64,000 bases of DNA from CAVPJW01 sp963705525 (lineage in GTDB: Bacteria; Acidobacteriota; Vicinamibacteria; Vicinamibacterales; CAVPJW01), in assembly GCA_963705525.1 (NCBI GenBank), contig CAVPJW010000004.1, positions 992,001-1,056,000 on the forward strand, read 5' to 3'. The notes below the pieces were generated by a model that saw only the letters and a program-made list of their open reading frames with translations, was not told the origin of the DNA and did no database searches. A program made the position numbers and the translations under genes. Shown here piece after piece: positions 8,875 through 18,807 of the stretch (position 1 is the stretch's first letter; every line of letters begins with the position of its first letter).

Positions 8875-9168
8875 CTACGCGCCCTCGAGGAACTCCGGCA
8901 TCTTCTGGCCTTCCTTGAGCGTGACGTATGCCTTCTTCCAATCCGACCGCCGGCCTGCGAATCGTCCCTGCCGCTTCACCTTGCCGTGCGCGATGGCCGT
9001 GCGCACCGACTCTACCTTGGTGTTGAGCAGCGACTCGATGGCGCGCTTGATTTCCGACTTATTCGCGGCCGCGGCCACTTGAAACACGATCGTGCGGCCA
9101 TCCTCACGCAGAATCGAGGTCTTCTCCGTGATGAGCGGCCGTCTGATGATGTCAGTCAGGTTCATCAT
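8875..9168 (-). CDS. rplW: 50S ribosomal protein L23
   Basis: Exit-site protein that docks trigger factor and SRP, 97 residues. It begins MMNLTDIIRRPLITEKT and contains the conserved KVESVRTAIAHGKVKRQGRF and GRRSDWKKAYVTL. Start at Met1 or Met2. It lies 8 bp after rplD. Confidence 0.96.
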   Translation of the reverse strand: MMNLTDIIRRPLITEKTSILREDGRTIVFQVAAAANKSEIKRAIESLLNTKVESVRTAIAHGKVKRQGRFAGRRSDWKKAYVTLKEGQKMPEFLEGA

Positions 9169-9176
9169 CTCGATCC

Positions 9177-9809
9177 CTACTCGGCCGCCGGACCGAGCGT
9201 TTGCTGGAGATATTCCACGGCCGCTTCTGTCGCGACCACTTTCCTAGCGTCCACGACATCGCGCGCGGTGACGCGCCGCGCGGCGACGACCTTGACCCTC
9301 GGCAGATTTCGCACGCCGAGCTGGAGCTTCGCGTCAGGCCGCACATCGAGCAGCAGCGCCCGACGAGTGGCGTCCCAGTGCCCCAGCATCTCGGCCACCG
9401 CCTTCGTCTTGGGATCCGTCATCGTCAGATCGTCGACGATGACGAGGGCGCCGTCGCGGACCTTCTGCGAGATCGCCGCGCGCAGCGCGCCGAGCTCCAC
9501 CTTGTGCGGAAGCGTGTACGCGTAGCTGCGCGGTTGGGGACCGAACACGGTGCCGCCCTTGCGCCACAGCGGATTCCGGATCTCGCCGACGCGCGCGCGC
9601 CCCGTGCCCTTCTGACGCCAGGGCTTGCGTCCGCTGCCGCTCACGAGCGCGCGGTTCTTCGTCGCGTGGGTGCCTCGGCGGGCGGTAGCGTTCTGACACA
9701 CGACCGATTCCCAGATCAGGTCGGCATTGACCTGCCCGCCAAACACCGCCTCGTTCAGCTCGAACGCGCCCACGCGTTCATTGGTTCGGTTGACGATATC
9801 CACAGTCAT
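9177..9809 (-). CDS. rplD: 50S ribosomal protein L4
   Basis: Exit-tunnel constriction protein, 210 residues. The signature loop is RNRALVSGSGRKPWRQKGTGRARVG-like, near residues 50-75, followed by RKGGTVFGPQPRSY. In E. coli L4 represses the S10 operon; no leader target was recognised here. A repeat-rich hairpin region lies upstream, between it and rplC. Confidence 0.96.
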   Translation of the reverse strand: MTVDIVNRTNERVGAFELNEAVFGGQVNADLIWESVVCQNATARRGTHATKNRALVSGSGRKPWRQKGTGRARVGEIRNPLWRKGGTVFGPQPRSYAYTLPHKVELGALRAAISQKVRDGALVIVDDLTMTDPKTKAVAEMLGHWDATRRALLLDVRPDAKLQLGVRNLPRVKVVAARRVTARDVVDARKVVATEAAVEYLQQTLGPAAE

Positions 9810-9823
9810 GGGTTGATCTCTGC

Positions 9824-9902
9824 AGTTCTTGGTTCTTAATGCTTTGTTCTTAGGCGCCTGTTCCGCTCCGCACTAAGAACTAAGCACCCAGAACTAAGAA
9901 CT
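9824..9902. repeat. Heptad repeats forming a 30-bp inverted repeat, rplD-rplC gap
   Basis: The left arm 9824-9853 (AGTTCTT GGTTCTT AATGCTT TGTTCTT AG) and the right arm 9873-9902 are inverted copies matching at 25 of 30 positions, with a 19-nt loop. The right arm runs into rplC: its last two serine codons and stop (AGT TCT TAG) are repeat sequence. Confidence 0.85.
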
Positions 9903-10577
9903 CCCCTTCTTCCCCTTCGGCTTTTCCACCTGCGGCTGCGCGGGACGCTTGGCGGCGACCGCCTTGCGCACCATCACATAGCCGCCAGGAGCGCCCGGCA
10001 CCGCTCCGCGCACGACCAGGAGGTGATTGTCGGCGTCGATGCGCGCGATCTTGAGATTGCGCACCGTGATCCGACCGCCGCCCATCCGGCCCGCCGCCCG
10101 CATGCCCTTGATGACGCGCGACGGAAACGACGAGGCGCCGATTGATCCCGGGGCCCGGTGGAACATCGAACCATGCGTCGCGGCGCCACCGGCAAAGTGA
10201 TGACGCTTCATGACGCCCTGAAAGCCCTTGCCACGACCGAAGCCGATGACGTCGACGCGTTCACCATCGGCAAAGATCGTCACGAGCACCGGATCGCCCG
10301 GGTTGAGTTCTCCGGCGCCGGCCAGCTTGACCTCGCGTCGCACCCGCGTCGGCGGCACGTTCGCCTTCTTGTAGTGGCCGGTCAGCGCCTTGTTCACGCG
10401 CGCAGGACGCTCTTCGACGAACCCAATCTGCGCCGACTCATAGCCGTCGGTCGTCGCCGTCTTCCGCTGGACGACGACACAGGGGCCCGCTTTGATAATC
10501 GTCGCAGGTATCACGCTGCCGTCCTCTGCGAACAGCTGCGTCATCCCCACTTTTCTGCCGATGATGGCGTTGACCAT
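9894..10577 (-). CDS. rplC: 50S ribosomal protein L3
   Basis: Peptidyl-transferase-centre protein, 227 residues. It begins MVNAIIGRKVGMTQLFAEDG. The central loop KRHHFAGGAATHGSMFHR and GSIGASSFPSRVIKGMRAAG are L3 signatures. The last codons and stop are built from the intergenic heptad repeat (AGTTCTTAG), so the C-terminal residues are probably not conserved. Confidence 0.96.
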   Translation of the reverse strand: MVNAIIGRKVGMTQLFAEDGSVIPATIIKAGPCVVVQRKTATTDGYESAQIGFVEERPARVNKALTGHYKKANVPPTRVRREVKLAGAGELNPGDPVLVTIFADGERVDVIGFGRGKGFQGVMKRHHFAGGAATHGSMFHRAPGSIGASSFPSRVIKGMRAAGRMGGGRITVRNLKIARIDADNHLLVVRGAVPGAPGGYVMVRKAVAAKRPAQPQVEKPKGKKGSS

Positions 10578-10585
10578 AGATGTCA

Positions 10586-10611
10586 GGGTTCACTTCTTAG
10601 TCTTCAGTTCC
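10586..10611. repeat. Weak heptad-repeat tract, rplC-rpsJ gap
   Basis: GGGTTCA, then CTTCTT, AGTCTTC and AGTTCCA on the + strand: a degenerate, short member of the same repeat family in a 54-bp gap. Confidence 0.45.
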
Positions 10612-10631
10612 ATGCAGCGTCAGGATGTGCG

Positions 10632-10964
10632 CTACTTGTGTTCCTTCCCGAACGCCTTGATCTCCACGTCCACGCCCGCCGGCAGGTCGAGCTTCATGAG
10701 CGCGTCCACGGTCTGTGGGGTCGGCTCGAAGATGTCAATCAGCCGCTTGTGCGTGCGAATCTCGAACTGCTCTCGCGACTTCTTGTCCACGTGCGGCGAT
10801 CTGAGCACGGTCCACTTGTTCTTCACTGTCGGGAGCGGAATCGGTCCCGCAAGCTGCGCCCCCGTGCGCTTGGCCGTGTCGACGATCTCGCCCGTCGATT
10901 GATCGAGCACCCTGGCATCGTAGGCCTTGAGCCGGATGCGAATCTTGTCGGAGAACTGAGCCAT
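10632..10964 (-). CDS. rpsJ: 30S ribosomal protein S10
   Basis: Small-subunit head protein (also NusE in antitermination), 110 residues. It begins AQFSDKIRIRLKAYDARVLDQ after Met. Signatures are GPIPLPTVKNKWTVLRSPHV and REQFEIRTHKRLIDI. First gene of the S10 cluster, following tuf. Confidence 0.97.
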   Translation of the reverse strand: MAQFSDKIRIRLKAYDARVLDQSTGEIVDTAKRTGAQLAGPIPLPTVKNKWTVLRSPHVDKKSREQFEIRTHKRLIDIFEPTPQTVDALMKLDLPAGVDVEIKAFGKEHK

Positions 10965-10978
10965 GACGTGTTCCTTCT

Positions 10979-11040
10979 AGCTATCAGCTATCAGCTAACA
11001 GCCGGACACGAGCCGAGCCGACAGCTAGAAGCTGAAAGCC
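10979..11040. repeat. AGCTATC-type heptads with inverted copy, rpsJ-tuf gap
   Basis: AGCTATC AGCTATC AGCTAAC AGCC on the left and GACAGCTAGAAGCTGAAAGC on the right, which is roughly the inverted copy. Together they give an imperfect hairpin between tuf and rpsJ, and no other gene content. Confidence 0.7.
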
Positions 11041-11043
11041 CTG

Positions 11044-12243
11044 TCACTGAATAATCTCGCTGATCGTGCCCGCGCCCACCGTGCGTCCGCCTTCGCGGAT
11101 CGCGAACCGCGCGCCGCGCTCGAGCGCGACGGGCGTGATGAGCTCGGCCGTGATCGGCGTGTTGTCGCCCGGCATCACCATCTCGACGCCCTCGGGCAGA
11201 TTGAGCGATCCGGTCACGTCGGTCGTCCGGATGTAGAACTGCGGACGATAGCCGTTGAAGAACGGCGTGTGGCGGCCACCCTCTTCCTTCGAGAGGATGT
11301 ACACCTCGGCCTTGAACTTCGTGTGCGGCAGGATCGACCCGGGCTTCGCCAGCACCTGGCCGCGCTCCACTTCTTCCTTTTCCGTGCCGCGCAGCAGCAC
11401 GCCGATGTTGTCGCCCGCCACACCCTCGTCGAGGAGCTTCCTGAACATCTCGACGCCGGTCACGACGCGCTTCTTCGTGTCGCTGAAGCCGATGATCTCC
11501 ACTTCCTCGCCGACCTTCACCTTCCCGCGTTCCACACGGCCCGTCACGACGGTGCCGCGGCCGGAGATCGAGAAGACGTCTTCGATTGGCATCAGGAGCG
11601 GCTTGTCGATCTCGCGCTGCGGGAGCGGAATGTACGTGTCGAGCGCCTCCATCAGCTTCAGCACACCGGCCTCACCCTCGGGATCACCCTGGAGCGCCTT
11701 GAGCGCCGAGAGGCGAATCACCGGGATGTCGTCGCCGGGGAACTGATAGGTCTTCAGCAGGTCGCGCACCTCGAGCTCCACCAGGTCGAGGAGTTCGGGA
11801 TCGTCGACGAGGTCCACCTTGTTGAGCGCCACGACCAGATACGGCACGTTGACCTGCCGCGCAAGCAGCACGTGCTCGCGGGTCTGCGGCATGGGGCCAT
11901 CGGTTGCGCTGACGACCACAATCGCGCCGTCCATCTGCGCCGCGCCGGTGATCATGTTCTTGATGTAGTCGGCGTGGCCCGGGCAGTCCACGTGGGCGTA
12001 GTGGCGGTTGGGGGTCGAGTACTCGACGTGGCTCGTGGCAATCGTCAGGATCTTGGTTTCATCGCGGCGACCCTGCGACTCCGATGCCTTGGCGACCTCG
12101 TCGTACGGGACGAACTTCGCCCAGCCCTTGGCCGCGGCGACCTTGGTCAATGCAGCGGTCAGCGTCGTCTTGCCGTGATCGATGTGCCCGATCGTCCCCA
12201 CGTTCACGTGCGGTTTCGATCGATCGAATTTCTCCTTCGCCAT
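11044..12243 (-). CDS. tuf: Translation elongation factor Tu
   Basis: GTPase that delivers aminoacyl-tRNA to the ribosome, 399 residues. G1 is GHIDHGKT at 19-26 (Ile instead of the commoner Val), G3 is DCPGHADY, and G4 is NKVD. Domains 2 and 3 are complete, ending VGAGTISEIIQ. Only one copy lies in the window. The position after fusA is the classic str-operon order. Confidence 0.98.
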   Translation of the reverse strand: MAKEKFDRSKPHVNVGTIGHIDHGKTTLTAALTKVAAAKGWAKFVPYDEVAKASESQGRRDETKILTIATSHVEYSTPNRHYAHVDCPGHADYIKNMITGAAQMDGAIVVVSATDGPMPQTREHVLLARQVNVPYLVVALNKVDLVDDPELLDLVELEVRDLLKTYQFPGDDIPVIRLSALKALQGDPEGEAGVLKLMEALDTYIPLPQREIDKPLLMPIEDVFSISGRGTVVTGRVERGKVKVGEEVEIIGFSDTKKRVVTGVEMFRKLLDEGVAGDNIGVLLRGTEKEEVERGQVLAKPGSILPHTKFKAEVYILSKEEGGRHTPFFNGYRPQFYIRTTDVTGSLNLPEGVEMVMPGDNTPITAELITPVALERGARFAIREGGRTVGAGTISEIIQ

Positions 12244-12264
12244 GTCGAGTACTCCGTTTCAAGA

Positions 12265-12302
12265 AGTTGTCAGTTGTCCCTTGTCAAGAACCCTGAGAAC
12301 CA
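12265..12302. repeat. Heptad-repeat tract, tuf-fusA gap
   Basis: AGTTGTC AGTTGTC CCTTGTC, then AAGAACCCTGAGAACC in opposite sense. Short degenerate member of the intergenic repeat family. Confidence 0.6.
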
Positions 12303-12305
12303 CCC

Positions 12306-14411
<2,106 letters not shown>

Positions 14412-14436
14412 ACTGAATGGCTCTTGTCAGTATCTT

Positions 14437-14500
14437 GGTTCTTAGTTCTTGGTTCTTAGTTCGCGCCATGGCTCTCAGCCAAAAGCTGATGGCTGAAAGC
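14437..14500. repeat. Heptad repeats and small inverted repeat, fusA-rpsG gap
   Basis: GGTTCTT AGTTCTT GGTTCTT AGTTCGC at 14437-14463. At 14470-14500, GGCTCTCAGCC faces GCTGATGGCTGAAAGC, an imperfect hairpin. Same unit families as in the other gaps of the operon. Confidence 0.75.
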
Positions 14501-14508
14501 GGTTCGCC

Positions 14509-14982
14509 TTACCACCTGTAATGCGCGAACGCCTTGTTCGCTTCCGCCATCCGGTGCGTGTCCTCGCGCTTCTTCACGGCTCCACCCCTCAGGTTCGAGG
14601 CGTCGAGCAGTTCGTTCGCGAGCTTTTCCTTCATCGTCTTGCCGTCGCCGCGCGACCGGGCATAACCGACCAGCCAGCGGATGCTCAGCGAGAGACGACG
14701 ATTCGGATTGACCTCGACCGGCACCTGGTAGTTCGACCCGCCGACACGGCGCGACTTGACCTCCAGGCTCGGACGGACGTTGTCGATGGCCTTCTTGAAG
14801 ACCTTGAGCGGGTCGTCGCCGGTCCGCTCGCGGATGATATCGAAGCTCCCGTACAGAATCCCTTCGGCAAGACTTCTCTTGCCGCCGCTCATGATCGTGC
14901 TGACGAACTTCGTCACAAGCGCGCTGTTGTACAGGGGATCCGGATTGACCGTCCGCTTCGGAATCTCTCGTCGTCGAGGCAT
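14509..14982 (-). CDS. rpsG: 30S ribosomal protein S7
   Basis: 16S rRNA 3' domain assembly protein, 157 residues. It begins MPRRREIPKRTVNPDPLYNS and contains KSRRVGGSNYQVPVEVNPNR. Ends DTHRMAEANKAFAHYRW, the typical S7 end. It is 12 bp from rpsL. Confidence 0.97.
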   Translation of the reverse strand: MPRRREIPKRTVNPDPLYNSALVTKFVSTIMSGGKRSLAEGILYGSFDIIRERTGDDPLKVFKKAIDNVRPSLEVKSRRVGGSNYQVPVEVNPNRRLSLSIRWLVGYARSRGDGKTMKEKLANELLDASNLRGGAVKKREDTHRMAEANKAFAHYRW

Positions 14983-14994
14983 CGTTCTCCCGCC

Positions 14995-15369
14995 TTATGC
15001 CTTGGGCCGTTTGGCGCCGTACTTCGATCGACCCTGCTTGCGACCCTGCACGCCCACCGCGTCGAGCGTGCCCCGAATGACGTGATAGCGCACGCCGGGA
15101 AGGTCCTTCACACGGCCGCCGCGAATGAGCACCAACGAGTGCTCCTGCAGGTTGTGGCCAACGCCGGGAATGTACGTGGTCACCTCGATACCGTTGGTCA
15201 ACCGGACTCGCGCGACCTTGCGAAGCGCCGAGTTCGGCTTCTTCGGAGTCTGCGTGAAGACCCGTACGCAGACGCCGCGCTTCTGCGGGCTGTTCTGCAG
15301 CGCCGGGCTCTTCGTCTTGGCCACAATCTTGGTGCGGCCGCTTCGAACCAACTGGCTGATCGTCGGCAC
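14995..15369 (-). CDS. rpsL: 30S ribosomal protein S12
   Basis: Decoding-centre protein, 124 residues from a GTG at 15369 preceded by GGAG seven bases upstream. The frame extends to 15609 but that part has no S12 similarity. Motifs include TPKKPNSALRKVARVRL and GGRVKDLPGVRYH; both loops have the usual lysines at the streptomycin positions. First gene of the superoperon. Confidence 0.95.
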   Translation of the reverse strand: MPTISQLVRSGRTKIVAKTKSPALQNSPQKRGVCVRVFTQTPKKPNSALRKVARVRLTNGIEVTTYIPGVGHNLQEHSLVLIRGGRVKDLPGVRYHVIRGTLDAVGVQGRKQGRSKYGAKRPKA

Positions 15370-15493
15370 GTGATGACTCCATCCGCTTTCCCACACCAGC
15401 GTGAGAAGGCTCCCGGGGACCGGCGCAAACACGCCCGGCCTGAGCCCGGTAAAGACAAATGCGCCAAGGCTGCGGCCAGCCAGCCGTGACGTT

Positions 15494-15535
15494 GCTCCAG
15501 GCCTTGAAGCCCGTCGGGGCTTGGTGCCTGGAAGC
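15494..15535 (-). promoter_or_regulatory. Stem-loop in the 5' leader of rpsL
   Basis: On the mRNA strand an outer stem GCTTCCAGGC / GCCTGGAGC encloses an inner stem AAGCCC-cgac-GGGCTT. It lies about 125-165 nt upstream of the rpsL GTG. Its role is not known; a leader structure controlling the ribosomal operon is one possibility, a rho-independent terminator is less likely because no U-run follows. Confidence 0.5.
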
Positions 15536-15626
15536 TCGTGAACCCTAACTCGTGTGTGTGCGCGCGGCGGTCCTACCTGCGCTTCCGCAGACCAGACACC
15601 GGAGGTCAAAAAGCGCGGCTCGAAGC

Positions 15627-15654
15627 TAGATAGGGTGTCCTAACTTCGATACAA
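15627..15654 (-). promoter_or_regulatory. Candidate sigma-70-like promoter of the str-S10-spc operon
   Basis: On the minus strand TTGTAT at 15654-15649, a 16-bp spacer, and TATCTA at 15632-15627. This would give a leader of about 250 nt before rpsL. The region 15370-15808 between divergent rpsL and ilvE holds no recognisable gene; its open frames lack similarity. A second AT-rich element (TATATT) lies nearby at 15662-15667. Confidence 0.35.
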
Positions 15655-15808
15655 CCTGACGAATATAGCACGCGCCTCGACAAGCCCGCAAGCCTCCCGC
15701 CCCGACCCGGGGCACCGGCAACGCACGGCACTGGCGCACCTCCTTGACCCAACCAGCGGCGTGATACGCTTGACCTGGAACCTCCGCAAGCCGTGGAAGG
15801 AAGGAACG

Positions 15809-16747
15809 ATGGCGGGCTTCGAGAAGACTGAGATCATCTGGTTCAACGGGTCGTTTGTCCCCTGGAACGATGCCCAGGTCCACGTGATGGCTCACACGCT
15901 TCACTACGGGAGCGGCGTCTTCGAGGGCATTCGGTGCTACGCCACCCCGGAAGGACCCGCCGTATTCCGCCTCGATGCCCACATCGAGCGGCTCTTCCAG
16001 TCGGCCGCTCTTTACGAGCTCGAGATTCCCTACCCCGCGGACGCTCTGATGAGGGCGACCCTGGAGCTGATCAGGCGTAATCGCGTCGCAGACGCGTACA
16101 TTCGCCCCATCGCTTTCTTTGGCGCGCATACGCTGACCGTCTGGCCCAAGGGGTGTCCGGTCGTCGTCGCCATCGCCGCCATGCCGCTCGGGGCGTACCT
16201 CAAGGGACGCGACCAGGGCACGCGCGTGACGGTGTCGTCGATTCGCAAGTTCGATCCATCCGCCATTCCATCGCATGGAAAGTCCTGCGGGCAGTACGTC
16301 AATTCCGTACGGGCCGTGCAGGAGGCCCTTCGGCGAGGCTTCGACGAAGCCATCCTCCTCAACTCGAAAGGCGATGTCGCCGAAGGTTCGGGTGAGAATC
16401 TGTTCGTCGTCAAGGGCGGGACCTTGATCACCAACGATGCCGACGCCTCGATCCTGCCGGGCATCACACGCGACTCGGTGCTGACCATCGCGAAGGATCT
16501 CGGGATTCCCCGGACGATTCGGCCGCTGACCGTGAGCGATCTCCGCGACGCCGAGGAGCTCTTCTTCTCGGGAACCGCCGTGGAAGTCACCCCGATCAAG
16601 GACGTTGACGGCCGGGTCGTCGGCGACGGCAAGCCGGGCCCGATCACCAGCCGCATTCAGCAGACGTTCTTCGACATCGTCCAGGGAAAGCGGCCCGAGT
16701 ATCGGCATTGGCTGACGTTCACATCCGAGGTCGTCAAGACCCGATAG
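15809..16747 (+). CDS. ilvE: Branched-chain amino acid aminotransferase
   Basis: PLP fold-type IV transaminase interconverting branched-chain amino acids and 2-oxo acids; 312 residues from the ATG at 15809, which follows a GGAAGGAAGGA ribosome-binding stretch. Motifs: HTLHYGSGVFEGIR near the N-terminus, the lysine region SCGQYVNSVRAVQEA, EGSGENLFVVKGG, and the C-terminal ELFFSGTAVEVTPI. These fit IlvE rather than D-amino acid transaminase. Confidence 0.94.
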   Translation: MAGFEKTEIIWFNGSFVPWNDAQVHVMAHTLHYGSGVFEGIRCYATPEGPAVFRLDAHIERLFQSAALYELEIPYPADALMRATLELIRRNRVADAYIRPIAFFGAHTLTVWPKGCPVVVAIAAMPLGAYLKGRDQGTRVTVSSIRKFDPSAIPSHGKSCGQYVNSVRAVQEALRRGFDEAILLNSKGDVAEGSGENLFVVKGGTLITNDADASILPGITRDSVLTIAKDLGIPRTIRPLTVSDLRDAEELFFSGTAVEVTPIKDVDGRVVGDGKPGPITSRIQQTFFDIVQGKRPEYRHWLTFTSEVVKTR

Positions 16748-16787
16748 GCACTCGCTCCAGCCGAGCATTCAGAGGAGAAGATTCGAC

Positions 16788-17211
16788 ATGTCCCGTTCGA
16801 CTGCGATGATCCTGGCGATGGCGCTCGTCGCGCTGGGCCGACTACATCCCGCGGCTCAGACCCAGGCGCCGGCGGCGTCCGCCACGCCGAAGATGCCCGT
16901 CAACGTGCAAGTGCTGAAAGGGCTCACGCTGAAGGAAGTCCGGGCCGAAATGGACATCGTCGCCGCGTCGCTCGGTGTGAAGTGCGAGAACTGTCACATT
17001 AAAGGCAACTTCCCCGCAGACACGAAGGAAGATAAGCCGATCGCTCGAAAGATGCTCGCGATGACCAAGGACATCAACAACGCGATTCGCGGAGCAGTTC
17101 AAAGACGTCGAGAAGAGTCCGAGCAAGCTCGGCAAGGTCACCTGCTTCACGTGTCACAACGGCGCGAAGGAACCGAAGAACGTTCCTCCCGACATTGCGG
17201 ACAGCCAATAG
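16788..17211 (+). CDS. Secreted di-heme c-type cytochrome (frameshifted)
   Basis: Signal peptide at residues 1-about 26, then a first heme motif CENCH at 66-70. The second heme motif, TCFTCH, lies in the +1 frame and the gene ends at the TAG at 17209-17211. The frames join near 17091: removing one G in CGCGGAGCAG gives NNAIREQFKDVE, continuous with the family pattern. The corrected product is 140 residues and resembles the small c-type cytochromes related to reaction-centre cytochrome subunits. A consensus error is likely. It converges on the cytochrome b gene. Confidence 0.75.
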
Positions 17212-17220
17212 CCGGAATTA

Positions 17221-18807
17221 TTATTTCCTATTGGCCATGTAGTCCACGATGGACTGCAGTTCAGCGGGCGCGAGCTTGTCTTCGAAGGCCGGCATCGTGG
17301 CATTGACGTCGATGAGCGATGGATCGCGGACGTAGGTGAGCATCCATTCCCGATCGCGCTTCTGAGCGGCTCGCGTCAAATCCGGACCCTCGTCCCCCCC
17401 GATACCATCCACACGATGACACTTCGCGCAGTGCACGGCGAAGATAATCGACGCACGGATTTCGTCTGACGATGCCGCCGGAGGCGGCGCACCGGCCTGA
17501 ACGCGCTTCACGAAGGCCGCGATGGCCTGCGCCTGCGGTGTGCCGAAATGACCCTGGGGCGGACGGCGAATACCTGGCGCAATCATCTCCGGGTCGGCAA
17601 CGTGACCGATGACCCACTGCTCGTCACGCACCAGGTGAGCCGAGGCGAGATCGGGTCCGACTCCGCCCGGAGCGTGGCAGCGCGCACAGCGCTCGTCGGC
17701 CGCCATCGCCCGACCCGCCAGGGCACTCGGAGGCCACCGCGCCGGATCGGCTGACGCCGGCGAGTCGCGCCATCCAAGCAGGGTCAGCAGCAAGACGCCG
17801 CAAGCCACGACGCCGCCGGATGCAATCACGGCGCGGCGCGTCTTGAACGAGCGGTCCGGCGTACGGTCGAGCCACGGCAGGAGCATCAGCGCCATCACGA
17901 GGAGAGCCGGCACACCGACGGTCGCGAGAGGCTCCAACCGGCCCGGGAAGTGCTTCAGCAGCTGAAACAATCCGAAGAAATACCACTCCGGTCTGGGAAT
18001 GTACGTGGCATCCGTTGGATCGGCTTTGAGGTCGAGCGGCGCACGTCCCAGAACTGCGAACGTGAGCAGCAACGCAAAGACGCACGAGATGGCCACCGTA
18101 TCCTTGAACGCGTGAAACGGATAGAACGGCGCCGCGGCACCCTCGCGTGGTGCCGTGGGGCCGGCAATGCCGTGCCGCCGCATGAGCGTGAGGTGCACAA
18201 CAACGAGCAGCAGCAGCAACAACGGGAGCAGCATCACGTGGGCCGCGTACCACCGGCTCAGCGTCAGCGCCCCAAGCTCGCGTCCACCCTGAAGCACTGA
18301 GGCCATCAATGTGCCGACGACAGGTGTGCTTCGGGCGATGTTCAGCGCCACCGTGGTCGCCCAGTACGCGCGCTGATCCCACGGCAGGAGATACCCGCTC
18401 AACGCGAAACCGAAAATAACCAGCAGCAGCAGAACCCCCGTCATCCACGTAACCTCACGTGGCGCCTTGTAGGAACCGAAGGCAAATACGCGGAGCAGGT
18501 GGGCGGCCGCCGCGACGACGATGAAGCTGGCGCCGAAGAAGTGAAGGGAGCGGACCAGCCGTCCGAAGGCGACGTTGGTCATCAGGAATCGGATGCTGTC
18601 GTACGCATGATCAGGGGTCGGCGCGTAATAGAGCGTCAGCACCAGCCCCGTGAGAACCTGAATGCCGATCAGTCCAAGCAGGATGCTGCCGAGGGTGAAC
18701 CACCAGTTCACGCCTGCCGGAAGCGGTTCATCGAGAACATGAGAGAGCCCGGCTCGTAGGCCCGTGCGGTCGTCGAGCCAGTCCGCCAGGCGAGACCAGG
18801 CAGTCAT
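17221..18807 (-). CDS. Cytochrome b (b6-type) fused to two cytochrome c domains
   Basis: Membrane subunit of a quinol-oxidising Rieske/cytochrome b complex, 528 residues from the ATG at 18807 that overlaps the Rieske stop. Heme b ligands are His-x13-His (SLHFF... AAHLLR) and His-x14-His (AAHVM... VVHLTL); 13/14 is b6-like spacing. The Qo-site motif is PEWYFF. After the b domain, a last membrane helix leads to two cytochrome c domains with CARCH and CAKCH, distal Met probably in TMPAFED. The fusion suggests the electron acceptor cytochrome is built in. Confidence 0.9.
   Translation of the reverse strand: MTAWSRLADWLDDRTGLRAGLSHVLDEPLPAGVNWWFTLGSILLGLIGIQVLTGLVLTLYYAPTPDHAYDSIRFLMTNVAFGRLVRSLHFFGASFIVVAAAAHLLRVFAFGSYKAPREVTWMTGVLLLLVIFGFALSGYLLPWDQRAYWATTVALNIARSTPVVGTLMASVLQGGRELGALTLSRWYAAHVMLLPLLLLLLVVVHLTLMRRHGIAGPTAPREGAAAPFYPFHAFKDTVAISCVFALLLTFAVLGRAPLDLKADPTDATYIPRPEWYFFGLFQLLKHFPGRLEPLATVGVPALLVMALMLLPWLDRTPDRSFKTRRAVIASGGVVACGVLLLTLLGWRDSPASADPARWPPSALAGRAMAADERCARCHAPGGVGPDLASAHLVRDEQWVIGHVADPEMIAPGIRRPPQGHFGTPQAQAIAAFVKRVQAGAPPPAASSDEIRASIIFAVHCAKCHRVDGIGGDEGPDLTRAAQKRDREWMLTYVRDPSLIDVNATMPAFEDKLAPAELQSIVDYMANRK

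Noticed and set aside
14995..15609. S12 starting at 15609 (204 residues)
   Set aside because: The first 80 codons lack S12 similarity and would cover the leader hairpin; GTG at 15369 with GGAG fits the family N-terminus.
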